Source: Tetrahymena thermophila SB210
Taxonomy: Eukaryota; Ciliophora; Oligohymenophorea; Hymenostomatida; Tetrahymenidae
DNA length: 64,000 nucleotides
Reading direction: 5' to 3'
Assembly: GCF_000189635.1 (NCBI RefSeq)
Contig: NW_002476472.1
Span: 1-64,000, forward strand
Shown here: positions 14,801 to 24,999 of the stretch, one piece after another
Layout of the letters: every line of letters begins with the position of its first letter
Numbering within the stretch: the first letter of the stretch is position 1
Made by a program: the position numbers and the translations under genes
The notes under the pieces: generated by a model
What the model saw: only the letters and a program-made list of their open reading frames with translations
Databases searched by the model: none
Told to the model about the DNA's origin: nothing

Positions 14801-16425
14801 ATTATTTCATCAGACTATTAACTTAGAAGGAGCATTTCTAAATGAAAACTAACACTATTTTATACAACAATACAATTAAGGATATTTGAATAATAAATTG
14901 GCAAGTTTTATGTGTTTTGATATCCTTTAAATTCAAATTGTTTTATAACTTAAACTAAAGCTATTAAATCTTATTTAATATCAATTTTTAACACTTAAAA
15001 ATTGGTATTTTCTGTAGTAGAAGTCAAAATAAAGAAATCATTGTATTATTTTAAATCTAGTAACTTATGATTATCCAAATTCAATGAGTTAATACTATGT
15101 AATATTAACTATCTTTATTCATCCAACATTCCTATCTATTTTAAAAAATTAATTAATTAATTAATATGAATTTAATTCTTGAATAATTATTTTTGGAGTA
15201 GGGGATATATATTTAATAGAGTAATTAATATTATTTAATAAATTAAAAAATAAAAAAAGGTAACCAATAGGTTTTGAACCTGAATAAAAAAAAATAAAAT
15301 AAAAAGTATTTAATCAAAGATTTAATTTTTTGATGAAGAAATCTAAATTTTTTCTATTAAATATATATTTCCTACTCAAGAAATATTTATCCTTCAATAA
15401 TATTTGAAATTTACTTAAAGCGATAAGTCTTCAATTTATATTAAGTAATTTGTGGTATTATTGCTTTGAATTTAAAAAATTTAAGTAATTTTTGAATAGC
15501 CTATTTGATATGAGCTTAATCTCTTGTTAATAACATCATACCATAAAAGAGTATCAATATAATTTGATTGTAAAAAAATAATTCCGTTTTTTTAATCTAC
15601 ATAAACAACAATATAATCAAAATCAATATTACTCTCAAATACAATTTCAAATGTTTAAAAATTCATAACCAATAATTTGCTACCTGCAAGGCATCCTCCT
15701 TAATTTCCAATAACAAAACTCTCTTTAGTTATTTCATTTCCATTATTAGTATATATATAATCATAGTCTGTTATATTTTAAAGGATTTATATATTAATAA
15801 CCTTCCAGTTATTATCTAATAGAGCAAAAGTGCAAGCATTTCCTACAACTAGATATTGATCCTCGTTAATTGGTTATACTTCTATAACCCTCTAAGTGAA
15901 AGAAAGCTTTTAGCTTTCTTCAATTTAAATACATTTCACAGTCTCTTCACAAATTTGTGCTTCCATATTTTGATAAAAGCTTTAAGGACATTCATTATTG
16001 CATTATTTGAGGTTTGATGGTCCAGAAATAAAGTCTATTAAAAATGGGCAAACATTATTCATTAAAATGCATTGATTATTAGCTATATCCAGTTTAAAGT
16101 TTTGATCGCATTAGTCACATATTTAGTTTGTATTACATCTAACACATCCGTAGATTTAGCATTTCACACATTCTAAATTTTCATTTAAAAATTCATCTTT
16201 TGAACATTTTTGTACGCATGTAGAACTATCATCAGAGCTCTTAAATAGGCTATCCTTACAAGTAATACATGCAGATTCGCTAGTATTATAGCAACTGCTA
16301 CATGAATCTGAACATTAAAGACAAGATTAAGCTATCAATGAGTAAATTTAATTTGACTTACAAATATTACAAAAACATATTTTAATTGAGCACAAAAAAA
16401 TTATGCTAATTATTTTGTAATTCAT
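5878..16425 (-). CDS. Giant cysteine-rich/beta-helix multi-pass membrane protein, copy B (complete)
   Basis: The start ATG is at 16423-16425 and the TGA at 5878-5880. Introns remain, so the product is roughly 3,000 residues. In order it has: a signal peptide; CxxC furin-like repeats (about 16.0-16.35 kb); a long region reminiscent of beta-propeller repeats; a parallel beta-helix with GGG/GGA turns (about 8.9-9.9 kb); a second Cys-rich block containing CRQCPDSAVKCIG and CIEGYKGPLC (about 7.85-8.36 kb); then several membrane spans with the family motif GYKKQYYYWEFWK (about 7.01-7.05 kb); and a Ser/Asn-rich cytoplasmic tail. The final intron is 6715-6932, giving a phase-0 join. This architecture recurs in large ciliate membrane proteins of unknown function. 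A surface or sensing role is inference. Internal exon boundaries were not all resolved. Confidence 0.85.
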
Positions 16426-17350
16426 TCTTTTCGATTTTGCAGATTTTTTCAATTTTACAGTTGTTTTAATTTTTTTTCTTAATAACTAATTAATTACATA
16501 CAAATAGTAATTAATTATTCAAATTTGTAATGTGTTAATCTCAATAGCATTATCTACATAATAAATAACTCTTGTGATAAAATTGTAATAATATACTATC
16601 AATCCTCATTAATTAACACCAACCCCCCGCCTCCAAATTTTTACCCTCTGAATGGGTCATGCTATTCAATATCATTCTAAAAAAATTTGTTTCTTGGGTG
16701 TTAATTAATGAGGATTGATAGTAATCTATTTAAATAAAAATTAATCATTTGAATAATCAACGTCTGTGTTTTATTTTATTTATAGTAGGCGTTTTTTAAG
16801 AGAGGGGAAATCTGTTTTGTAAAGTCTTAGTTTATGAAGATTATTTTAGGTTTGAGGATATTTTGTTCTAAAATAATAAAAATTTATTTATTTAAAATGA
16901 TTTATTTATATTATATAATATTAATCATCTGATGCCTGATATCTGATAATAGCTATTATTCAATTTTAATATTTTTTATAGAATTAAAATGGTATTGTGT
17001 GTGTAATAATGTTTAATAGAAAAATTACTAATCAATTAATTCAAAAATTATAAAATATTTTTGATGAATTATTTTTTTTATTTTTGAAAAGTAGAATCAA
17101 GTGTTGAAAAAAATAAATAAAATTAAACCATAAAATACTTAACAGCTATAAATGCAGTTTTAACCTAAATTTAAAATAATTAAATAAAAATAAAATTAAA
17201 AATTTGATATTTAAATAAAACTCATCTTCAAGTTAAGATCATTGATATTTTAAGAAAGGTAGGGGACTTTAATGAATCAAAAATTATTGAGTGAGATTTG
17301 CTAATCAATGCTTAATTTCATACAGCATAGAATAAATATAAGGGAACTAA
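16426..17350. other. Spacer upstream of copy B
   Basis: The first 440 bp are the copy of the copy-A upstream region, interrupted by the inverted-repeat element at 16596-16721. From about 16870 on it is AT-rich DNA in which I see no gene. Confidence 0.6.
16596..16721. mobile_element. 126-bp TA-flanked inverted-repeat element (MITE or IES-like) upstream of copy B
   Basis: It has perfect 25-bp terminal inverted repeats beginning CTATCAATCCTCATTAATTA (16596-16620 and complement 16697-16721), flanked by TA at 16594-16595 and 16722-16723. The interior is short, with an unusual C-rich run next to the left repeat. There is no coding capacity. The matching region upstream of copy A (about 5400-5430) lacks it, so it inserted after, or was lost since, the gene duplication. 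Confidence 0.85.
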
Positions 17351-17674
17351 ATGCATATTTAATAAAATAATAAAGAAGAAATAAAAAGTGATGAGTATAA
17401 ATGGAAAGTAAAGCAAATAACTAAACAAACATGTTTATTAAAAAGTTTAAAATTAAATTTGATGTGTTAATTCTGAGATACAGATTTATAATACATTAGT
17501 ATTATTGCGCCGGGTAAGAATGACCTTTCATTAAAATGCGAAGGAAATTCTATTTATTTGCAAGTAGGAGATGGATCAATAGATAGATCAAATCAAATTA
17601 ATCCTAGATTTATGTTTTAAGGTATTATAATAAATTTTAAAGATTCAGTCACAGCTAGCTAGCTATAACTATGA
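17351..17674 (+). CDS. Small predicted two-exon protein, unrecognised
   Basis: Exon 1 is 17351-17444 and exon 2 is 17484-17674 (TGA 17672-17674). Together they give 94 residues with consistent phase. The intron (GTTTAAAATT...TACAG) removes an in-frame TGA at 17474. Exon 2 has a clearly more coding-like composition than its surroundings, with residues such as IIAPGKNDLSLKCEG and QVGDGSIDRSNQINPRF. The start is uncertain because the same frame is open upstream to about 17290. I recognise no family. It could be a real short gene, the end of a decayed gene, or a missed 5' extension. Confidence 0.35.
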
Positions 17675-17945
17675 ATGAAAGTATAAAGAGTATAAGATTA
17701 TACATATATTAAAAAAAGGTTATGGTTAGTATTTTTATCTCTTTTTACGGACAAAACTGTTTAAAGCGATATAAAGCAAAAAATCAAGCAATCAAATTTT
17801 ACAATCTAAAAAAAGGAAAGATAAAGAAAATTATTCCTTAGAAATAATAATTATAATAATAAAAAGAAAAAACAAATTTGCAAGAAATAACAAAGTGCTT
17901 TTGTAAACAAATCTAAACACCAAGCAATTAAAAGTGATTACATAA
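17675..17945. other. Upstream region of the LARP gene
   Basis: This is 271 bp of AT-rich, purine-rich DNA with no gene, presumably the promoter and 5' UTR of the gene starting at 17946. No specific motif could be supported. Confidence 0.4.
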
Positions 17946-20602
17946 ATGACTGATCATAAGAAATTCGGTATTTATTTATTTATTTTCACTCCTTTTTCAA
18001 TTATTTTGCTGCTTATTAAAATATTTTTCTAACCTTCTTCTTTTAAAAATATTTAGATAGCGTTGAAATTCAATAGTAGCTTAAAAATAAGGTAGAGTAT
18101 AATTTAATTTTAAAGCATGCAATCAAGGTGGTTTAAAGCAGTCGACCTTTTATTAAAATTTGAAGGATGCTGAGTAGCTAGCTTAAAAGCAAGCTTGCGA
18201 AACTACCACCTTTTGAAATGCTATCAAATTTAGCACTTTTTAAAAAAAATAGTCACTTAATAATTTATCTTCTACAATTCTTTTTTTGGTTAAAATAAAT
18301 AGTTGGAAGACCTTTTCAGAAGAGAAAATTTAGAAAAGGATGTCTACTTTATTGCCAGAATGAATGACAAGATGGAAATACCCTTACAAATCGTTTATCA
18401 ATAAAAGGAAATCTATAAAATTTGTCCTAATGGACGTTATGTTTTGCAAGCTTTGAAGACCTGCGAAAATATTATTGTTAATTAAGAATAGCTCTATGTT
18501 ATTCCTAAAATCATCCCTAATAAGGTTAGAATTTATGTTAGAATTGCTGAAATCAAGCATACTAACATTGACAATTTACTTAACCATATTAAGGAAAAGT
18601 CCAATACAGTAAATCTTTAAAAATGTTTTTATTTATTATTTGAAATCCGCCACCTTTATTTTACAAATTAAAAAAAATCTATGATGATGCTTATCTAAAA
18701 TATGAATGAATTGATAGATTTAATGATTGCATTAATCTATTAACAATTATAATCTTTAGTTAAGATAATTATAATAGCATTTGAGACCTTTAATACCATT
18801 TATAAGATCTATGTTAGAATTAAGAAGTTAAATTATTTTTTAAATCATAGAAAATTGATCACATTAAAATTGTTAGCCCCACTTCTGCTTTCTTGACTGT
18901 CGAAAATGAAGAAAAGGCTACTGGTTTATACAATTGGATTAATTCCAACAAAATAGAAGTAATTACATTTGAAAAAAATTCATTTCTTTTATTGTTGAAG
19001 AAAATTGTTTTTTAAAATTATTTCTTATAACAAAATAGTGTGAACCTGCTGAAGTCTAATTGAGAGAAGAAAATCTCTACAAAGTCTTTAGAAATAATGT
19101 TAAGGAAGATCTTTCTAAATATTATGAAAAGTAATTCAAAGTTTTTGATTTCTAAAAAATTTGATATAAATTAAAAAAAATAATTCTCTTTATGTTGAAT
19201 TTATAATAAAATTTATTCTAAAAATAGGTTAAATGAAGATAAGAAAGCCCAAGAAATGTACGAAAATTTACAATTCTTTTAAGGATAAAACAATTTCCCT
19301 GTTGCAAATAAGAATAAGGTTGGTGAAAATATCTTTGCTAATCCTTTTAACTATTTCTTCTACTAATAACCCACCTAAGACTTTAATCTTTAGCCATCAA
19401 TTAGAAAAAGCAATGGTGAAAGTGCTACTATTGATAAACAATAGCAATAGCAACAATTCAACCCCTTGGCTTTTATGATGTACTAGTAACCCCAATTATT
19501 CGGCTTTCCTCAATAAGGAAATCCTAACAATATTAGCAACAATCACAGACGTAATAATCACGTCTAAGGTAACGGAAAAGTTAACAATAATAACTAAAAA
19601 GGTAACAATCGTAGCAAGAGCAGAGGTCAAGTTGATAACAACAATAAAAATAGCAGCTTGAATAAAAGCAAGAGCAAAAAGAGATAAGACGGAGGTAAAT
19701 TCAGTGAAAAAAAGGGCAAAAATGCAAGCAATTACAACAATAAATCCGGCGAAAAGGTTGTCAATAAAGATAAGAATTCCAAGAAGGGCAATTTGAAGAA
19801 TGGAAACAAGAAGACCAAGCCTCAAAAACCCATAGTTGATAACGAAGAAAACTTCCCATCTTTGTTAGGTTCTCAACCCTAAGCTCAAAATGAAAACTAA
19901 GTCGATAACAATTAAGCCGACTCTAGACGCACCAGAAAAGCTAGCGCTGAAAAGAGATAAAACGCAGAAGCATCTCCTGCCGCTAAAAAAGAAGTTAAAA
20001 TAAAAGTTGACGACAAAAGCAAGGATTAAAGAGAAAGACTCGTTAGTGAAAGCAAAGACAAAGTCAGAGAAAGACAAGTTAGTGAAAGTAGAGATAAATA
20101 TAGTCACTAAAATAAAAATCACGAAAAGTCTGGCCATAAACATGAAGAAGTAGTTTATGTTAGAAAGGGCAAGGATGTGAAAATTACCTATGATAAGGAA
20201 CGTTTGGTTAACATTTTCAAGCTTATTAAAGAAAAAATAACTACTCCTGAATCTATTGTTAAATCCTCAAAGGATGATTTTATCCCTGTTATTAATATAA
20301 ATGCTGCTAAGGAAATCGAAGTCACAAAGCCCACTGAAGTCGAATTATTGGTAAATAATTAATTAATTAAAACTAACTTTTATCTCCTTCTACTAATTAA
20401 TTAATAAACTTTTTAACTCCTACCAAAAATTTTAATTTTAATTAATTTGTATTTTTAATTAATTTAGCCTCTCAGCAACCCTGGAACTCCTTATCAAGGT
20501 ACTACCTCAATTCCTTATAGAAAAAACAGCATTTCTAGAAGTAACATTAAAAGAAAAGAATCTGAATAATTAAAGAAAATTGATGAAACCGAAGCTTAGT
20601 GA
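17946..20602 (+). CDS. La-related protein (LARP4/LARP1-like) with eIF4E-binding motif
   Basis: Seven exons join in phase: 17946-17967, 18057-18091, 18303-18608, 18851-18958, 19039-19130, 19228-20350 and 20468-20602. The product is 606 residues. A La motif sits at about residues 10-70 (QQLKNKLEDLFRRENLEKD), with the winged-helix signature ENLEKD. An RRM-like domain follows at about 85-175 (KVRIYVRIAEI, SAFLTVENEEKATGLYNWI). A Gln/Asn-rich stretch and a long Lys/Arg/Ser-rich disordered region come next, containing ENFPSLLGS. Near the C-terminus is TYDKERLVNIF (Tyr509-Leu514-Val515), which fits the YxxxxL-phi eIF4E-binding consensus. LARPs bind mRNA and regulate stability and translation; cap-complex binding here is inferred from the motif. 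La plus RRM-like order favours LARP4/1 over the La/LARP7 group, but assignment is tentative. Confidence 0.85.
18125..18212 (+). other. Hairpin-forming, GC-richer segment in LARP intron 2
   Basis: Intron 2 (18092-18302) contains AAGGTGGT at 18125-18132 and its exact complement ACCACCTT at 18205-18212. They enclose a GC-richer loop with the further palindrome GCAAGCTTGC. This contrasts with the plain AT-rich sequence of the gene's other introns. It could be an intron-hosted small RNA or a splicing element. I see no convincing C/D or H/ACA box set. Confidence 0.35.
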
Positions 20603-20625
20603 GAAATATTTATTTAAGTTAATTT

Positions 20626-20700
20626 GATTGAGCGTCTTGCATTACTAACGGCCTAAATGCATACATATTAGTCGCCTTAGTGATTTTCAAAAGCTCAATC
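20626..20700 (+). other. Strong stem-loop just downstream of the LARP stop codon
   Basis: The outer stem is GATTGAGC (20626-20633) with GCTCAATC (20693-20700). The inner stem is ATTACTAACGGC (20641-20652) with GCCTTAGTGAT (20674-20684): eleven pairs, one of them G-U, plus one bulged C. An internal loop of about seven to eight bases per side separates the stems, and the apical loop is about 21 bases. It starts 24 bp after the TGA. It may be a 3' UTR regulatory structure or an independent small RNA. The open internal loop recalls an H/ACA hairpin, but no ACA box follows. Confidence 0.6.
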
Positions 20701-21659
20701 CTTATTAATTTATCAAAATCTATAAATTATAAAAATATTGTTCATGAATTAAATAGTTTATATCATTTTTCATACAACTATCTCACTTAATAATATAATT
20801 AGAAGCATAACAACTCCATCTATTAATCATATAATCAATAAATAAATTAATTAATTATCCATCAATCCATATCATACATATTTCATTTCTAATAAATAAG
20901 TTAATATGCAAATATATAAATAAATAAATATATTTGTAATTTGAAAACATGTGTGATGGAAGTTAAAAAGCGAGTAAGTAAAAAGCAAATTAATAATATA
21001 ATTAAGTTAGTTAGTTAGTTAATGCTAAATAAATTCAAATAAATATTTATTGTAATGCAATAGTAACAATCAAAAAATCAATTAAATATATTGTATAACG
21101 TTTATTATCTATCATTTATGTTGCCTATTAGCTGTATATTAAATAATATTTTCACTTTGTTTCTAACTAATAATTGAAATGTAAATACATACTTTCATAT
21201 GTTCATTTACTGAAGAATTAAGCATAACTTTATTCATGCTTTAAAGACTAATATGTAAATTTTGCTATAAACTTAATGTCCAATTTAGCATTTTCATATT
21301 TGCATAAAATTATTCAGATTTGAGGAATTTATCTAAAAATAATTAAATGAATTTTAAAAAGAAAGACACTATCAAATTCATTTTATTAAGAAGTATGAAA
21401 TCATTAATTAGAGTTATAAATCAATAAAAACAATTTATATTGCTTAAAAAATATTTTTTGAATATTAATATTTAAACACTTTTATTTATTCATTGTTCTA
21501 TGTCTTTGTAAAAATATTATTAATGCATTCATGATAGATGATATATATATATATATACTTAAATAGCTAGTAAATTAAAAACTATAAATATTTATTAAAA
21601 ATAAATTAATATTGTTTGTTTCTGAAGTGAATACAAAAATTAAAGTAGCTTACATTATT
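20701..21659. other. Gene-free AT-rich spacer
   Basis: This is 959 bp of AT-rich DNA with a (GTTA)n run near 21005 and a (TA)n run near 21541-21557. No gene was seen. Confidence 0.6.
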
Positions 21660-23710
21660 ATGAGCGTACCAGATTTATTTGATGATTCCAACAGATATTA
21701 CAAGGAAGCTGTTGATGATCCATTAAAAATTATAGAGCCCTTGGGTATGAGCTTTTTCAATAATAGAAATAATGATAAAAGACCTAATCCTTCTGACGAT
21801 TAACATAAAGATAGATCTCCTCACAAAAAAATACATTCATCTAATAATGAATACTAACCCAATACTCATTTAGCCAAAAAAGGGAATCTTAAGAAATTAA
21901 CTGGCATTCTGTTTAGTAAAGACGAATAATTAGAGAAAATAACATATAATAGAGTCCAATCGATTAGAACTGATATGCCATTTTTAGAGAAAATACGAAC
22001 TGAGTAATTAAAAGAATAAAAAAATCTTATTGTAGACACACATTTCAAGAATTCAGTTACTAATTTTGATCGCCAGGAATATATTAAGCAATATAATTTG
22101 ATTGTAGACCAGGTAAATAAATATAATTTTGCATTCATCTTATCATTTTACCTTTAGCTCCCATCTTTCTATATAAAATATTGTATGTGATTTGCAAATA
22201 GATAGAAGTTCATAACTAAATATATAAAAAAGCATCTAAATACTTTGTTCAATTAAATATATTGAGCATTTATTTCAAAAGATGAAAAAAACGCACTAAA
22301 ATTATACTTTTAGCTAAATAAAAATAATTTTTTTAAAAAAATTAAATTGATAATTAGATCAAGATGGAATAATATTCAAATTTGAAGGTTATAAAATGCC
22401 AGAATTTATTGAAAATTCTCACAGGATTTGTTAAAAAAAACAGCTAAGTAAGCACATTTTATCATGTTTATGGAAGCTTTGAGAATATTGGATATATTGA
22501 GTATCTTAAAAAAGATATTGAACTGAATATGACTACCTCAATCTTAAGTGTATGGCTTTAAAACACTCCAAAACTTTAAAATATTAAGAATTCACCAAAT
22601 TATCATGAAATTGACATGTATATTAAAGAAACTTAAGATTTTAACATCGATAGTGGTGAATCAGTTAAAAGTTACATCAACACATTAAAAGAACAAGCAT
22701 AAGAGTAAGATTTTAGCTTTGAAGGCTTTGATTTATATTTAGGCTTACGCTCTTGTCCTAATGTAGAAGGGTATTTGTAGTAAGAAAAGCAGTGCTAAAA
22801 AAGAATGATATTTGATTTGACTATGATTTGCAATTTACTGGCTGATTAACAAAATTGTGTTATTAAGTTTTATCATACATTTAGCATAAGAACTCTTATG
22901 ATTTTGTACTTGTTCTCTAAAATATTTTAAACGGTTGTCATGAGTAAACCTAGAACTTCTTCTTTCGCTTCAAATGCTCGTTACCTTCACTGCACTAATT
23001 TCAAGATTGACATTGGTAGAAAAATGGGTGAGATGTTCTTGGAAAAATATGACGAATACATTTAAGACAATCTTCTTTTTGACTTGAGAATACTTACTTA
23101 AGACACCAAATTTTCTGGAAATTTCATTGAAAAGTTCTTGTAAAATCTTTTGAGATAACAAATCGATTATTTTGAGTGTGATGAAGTGGTGAATCGTAAA
23201 TATGCTGACATTGTAAAACAAGAGCTTAAAAGCATTTTTTCAGAGCTTTATTACAAAGATATAACAGAAAAATTCTAAATAGAAGATTTAAGTCTTAAAA
23301 GAGATCTAGGAATTAAAGAAATGAATTTAGATGAGGCTCGTAAGTAAATAGAAAAATATGGATAAGAATAAAGTCAAAAAGAATAACAATAAGATAATCC
23401 ATAGACCGATTAAAAGTAGTAAAAGTAAAACTAACCTCAATTTAGTGATTCTGAAGAAGACGATGAAGAAAACAAAAAGAACAACGAATCATCTTTTACA
23501 AATTAATTCATAGAAAATAGACGTAAAAAAGAAGAAGAAGAAAGACTCAAACTAGAACAATAAAAAGATGAAAAGTAGCGCCAAAACAATGTCCCACCAC
23601 CAAAGAAAGATCCTAATGTTATAAACTAAATTGTTGATAGAGATCTGAATGAAACTAAAAATTTCTTTAAAGGTTTGGTTCCTAGTTTTTTAATAAAAAA
23701 GAAAAAATGA
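21660..23710 (+). CDS. CMTR1-like FtsJ-fold methyltransferase, probably catalytically degraded
   Basis: Best model: exons 21660-22112, a 25-nt mini-exon 22158-22182, and 22359-23710; about 609 residues. The central part aligns with cap-specific 2'-O-methyltransferase 1. Evidence is GIIFNLKVIKCQNLLKIL for the helix before the SAM site, NCVIKFYHTFSIRTLMILY for the catalytic-Lys strand, and SKPRTSSFASNARYLHC for the family's KPxTSRxxNSERY. Two hallmarks are altered. The Gly-rich SAM loop (normally GPGGFSEY) reads YGSFENIGYIEY, and the Asp-Gly at the next strand reads LGLRSCPNVEG. The catalytic Asp is therefore apparently missing, although Lys remains. The C-terminus is an acidic, Gln/Lys-rich tail absent from typical CMTR1. 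It may be a pseudoenzyme or RNA-binding partner. The mini-exon is inferred from phase alone. Confidence 0.7.
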
Positions 23711-24291
23711 GATAAAGATAAAATTAATATAATTAATTATAAACATTTTTTATTTTTCGTTATTAAAAATATTTTATAATTTATAATTTAGTTCAAGCCA
23801 TTCATTTTCACTTAAATAATTCCTTTAAACTTATTTTCTTAATATGAACCATCTGATTATTATCAAGTATTAAACATTATTTTTTTATGTTTAAATTAAC
23901 TATTTCCTTTTATTAAATAGAGATGTATGAATATTAATTTATTTATTAAAAAATAATTATTTCATTTTTGAATGAAACTAAAAATTTCTTTAAAGGTTTG
24001 GTTCCTAGTTTTTTAATAAAAAAGAAAAAATGAGATTAAGATAAAATTAATATAATTAATTGTAAACATTTTTTTATTTTTCGTTATTAAAAATATTTTA
24101 TAATTTAGTTCAAGCCATTCGTTTTTACTTAAATAATTCCTTTAAACTTATTTTCTTAATATAAACCCTCTGATTATTATCAAGCATTAAACATTTTTAT
24201 TTTATGTTTAAATTAACTAAATACATTTTTTAAATAGAGATATATGAATATTAATTATTAATTATCAATATTTTCTATTTCAAATATATTT
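23646..24291. repeat. 323-bp tandem repeat of the 3' end of the CMTR1-like gene
   Basis: Bases from 23646 recur from 23969 at a spacing of 323 bp. The unit covers the last 21 codons, the TGA and about 260 bp of 3' flank. The second copy is nearly identical at its start but lies after the stop codon, so it is a non-coding relic. Divergence increases towards its right end. Confidence 0.85.
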
Positions 24292-24999
24292 ATTTAAGCT
24301 TTTCAATTCATAATTTCCATAATAAATAGATATATCGAATTAATTTATATGTTTTTATTCAAGTATATTTAATTAATATTCATCAATTATTTTTACTTGA
24401 TTCTTAAAAATGTTTTTTATTTCATAGTTTATAAAATCATTTATTTTAGTCAAATAATATTCAAATATTATTTTACTTAAAAAATTAAATACAAATTATT
24501 AATTTATGTTCTTTAAGTGGTTTAACCTAAGTGCAATTTTTATTTAGCTAATTAAATAAATGTGTTAATTTGTTTTATAAAAAATAATTATATCATTAAA
24601 ATACCAATAAATAGATTTATTAACAATATTTTCATTTCAACTTAATTTAAATTTTTTAATTTATAATTTTAATTTATTATTTATTTATTAATAATAGCAA
24701 TTATTTTTTGATATTGATTATTTAAAATATTTTTTTATTTAATTGTTGAATAAAAAATTTAAAAAACTAATTATATTTAAATGTTATTTTTACCTAAAAA
24801 ATAAGCATCAATCAATGACTTATTTTCTTAAATTTTAAATTAAAATACAATTTATTATTTTAGTTATTTAATAATTGTTTAAATTTTATTATTTAGACTT
24901 ATTTCTTTTAATCTAACACTACTTTACCATTTTTCTTTTTCCATTATATTTTGACTTTAACTATTAAATTCCATAAAATCCATATAATTTATTTACATA
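24292..24999. other. Gene-free AT-rich spacer
   Basis: This is 708 bp, extremely AT-rich, with no coding signal or clear repeat. It leads into the ATG at 25000. Confidence 0.6.

Larger units (their letters stand above)
1..16870. repeat. Tandem duplication of a roughly 11-kb gene unit
   Basis: Bases 1-5.6 kb and about 11.33-16.87 kb align throughout, including exons, introns and about 400 bp upstream of the start codon. The shared upstream block includes the run AAGAGAGGGG at about 5495 and 16799. Copies differ by scattered substitutions, small indels and the two inverted-repeat elements. The unit length is about 11.2-11.3 kb, so the window shows one full gene and the first half of its neighbour. 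Confidence 0.9.

Noticed and set aside
18609..18850. Stretch inside LARP intron 3 with ATGATGA (C-box-like) and a TATGTTAGAATT echo of the exon.
   Set aside because: There is no D box at a sensible distance, and the flanking exons join in phase across the whole interval, so it is treated as plain intron.
19496..20143. Two minus-strand hydrophobic open frames.
   Set aside because: They are antisense shadows of the Lys/Asn-rich region of the LARP gene.
20690..20712. GCTCAATCCTTATTAATT resembles the ends of the inverted-repeat elements.
   Set aside because: The orientation is outward rather than inward and no TA-flanked partner fits. The sequence is better explained as the outer arm of the stem-loop.
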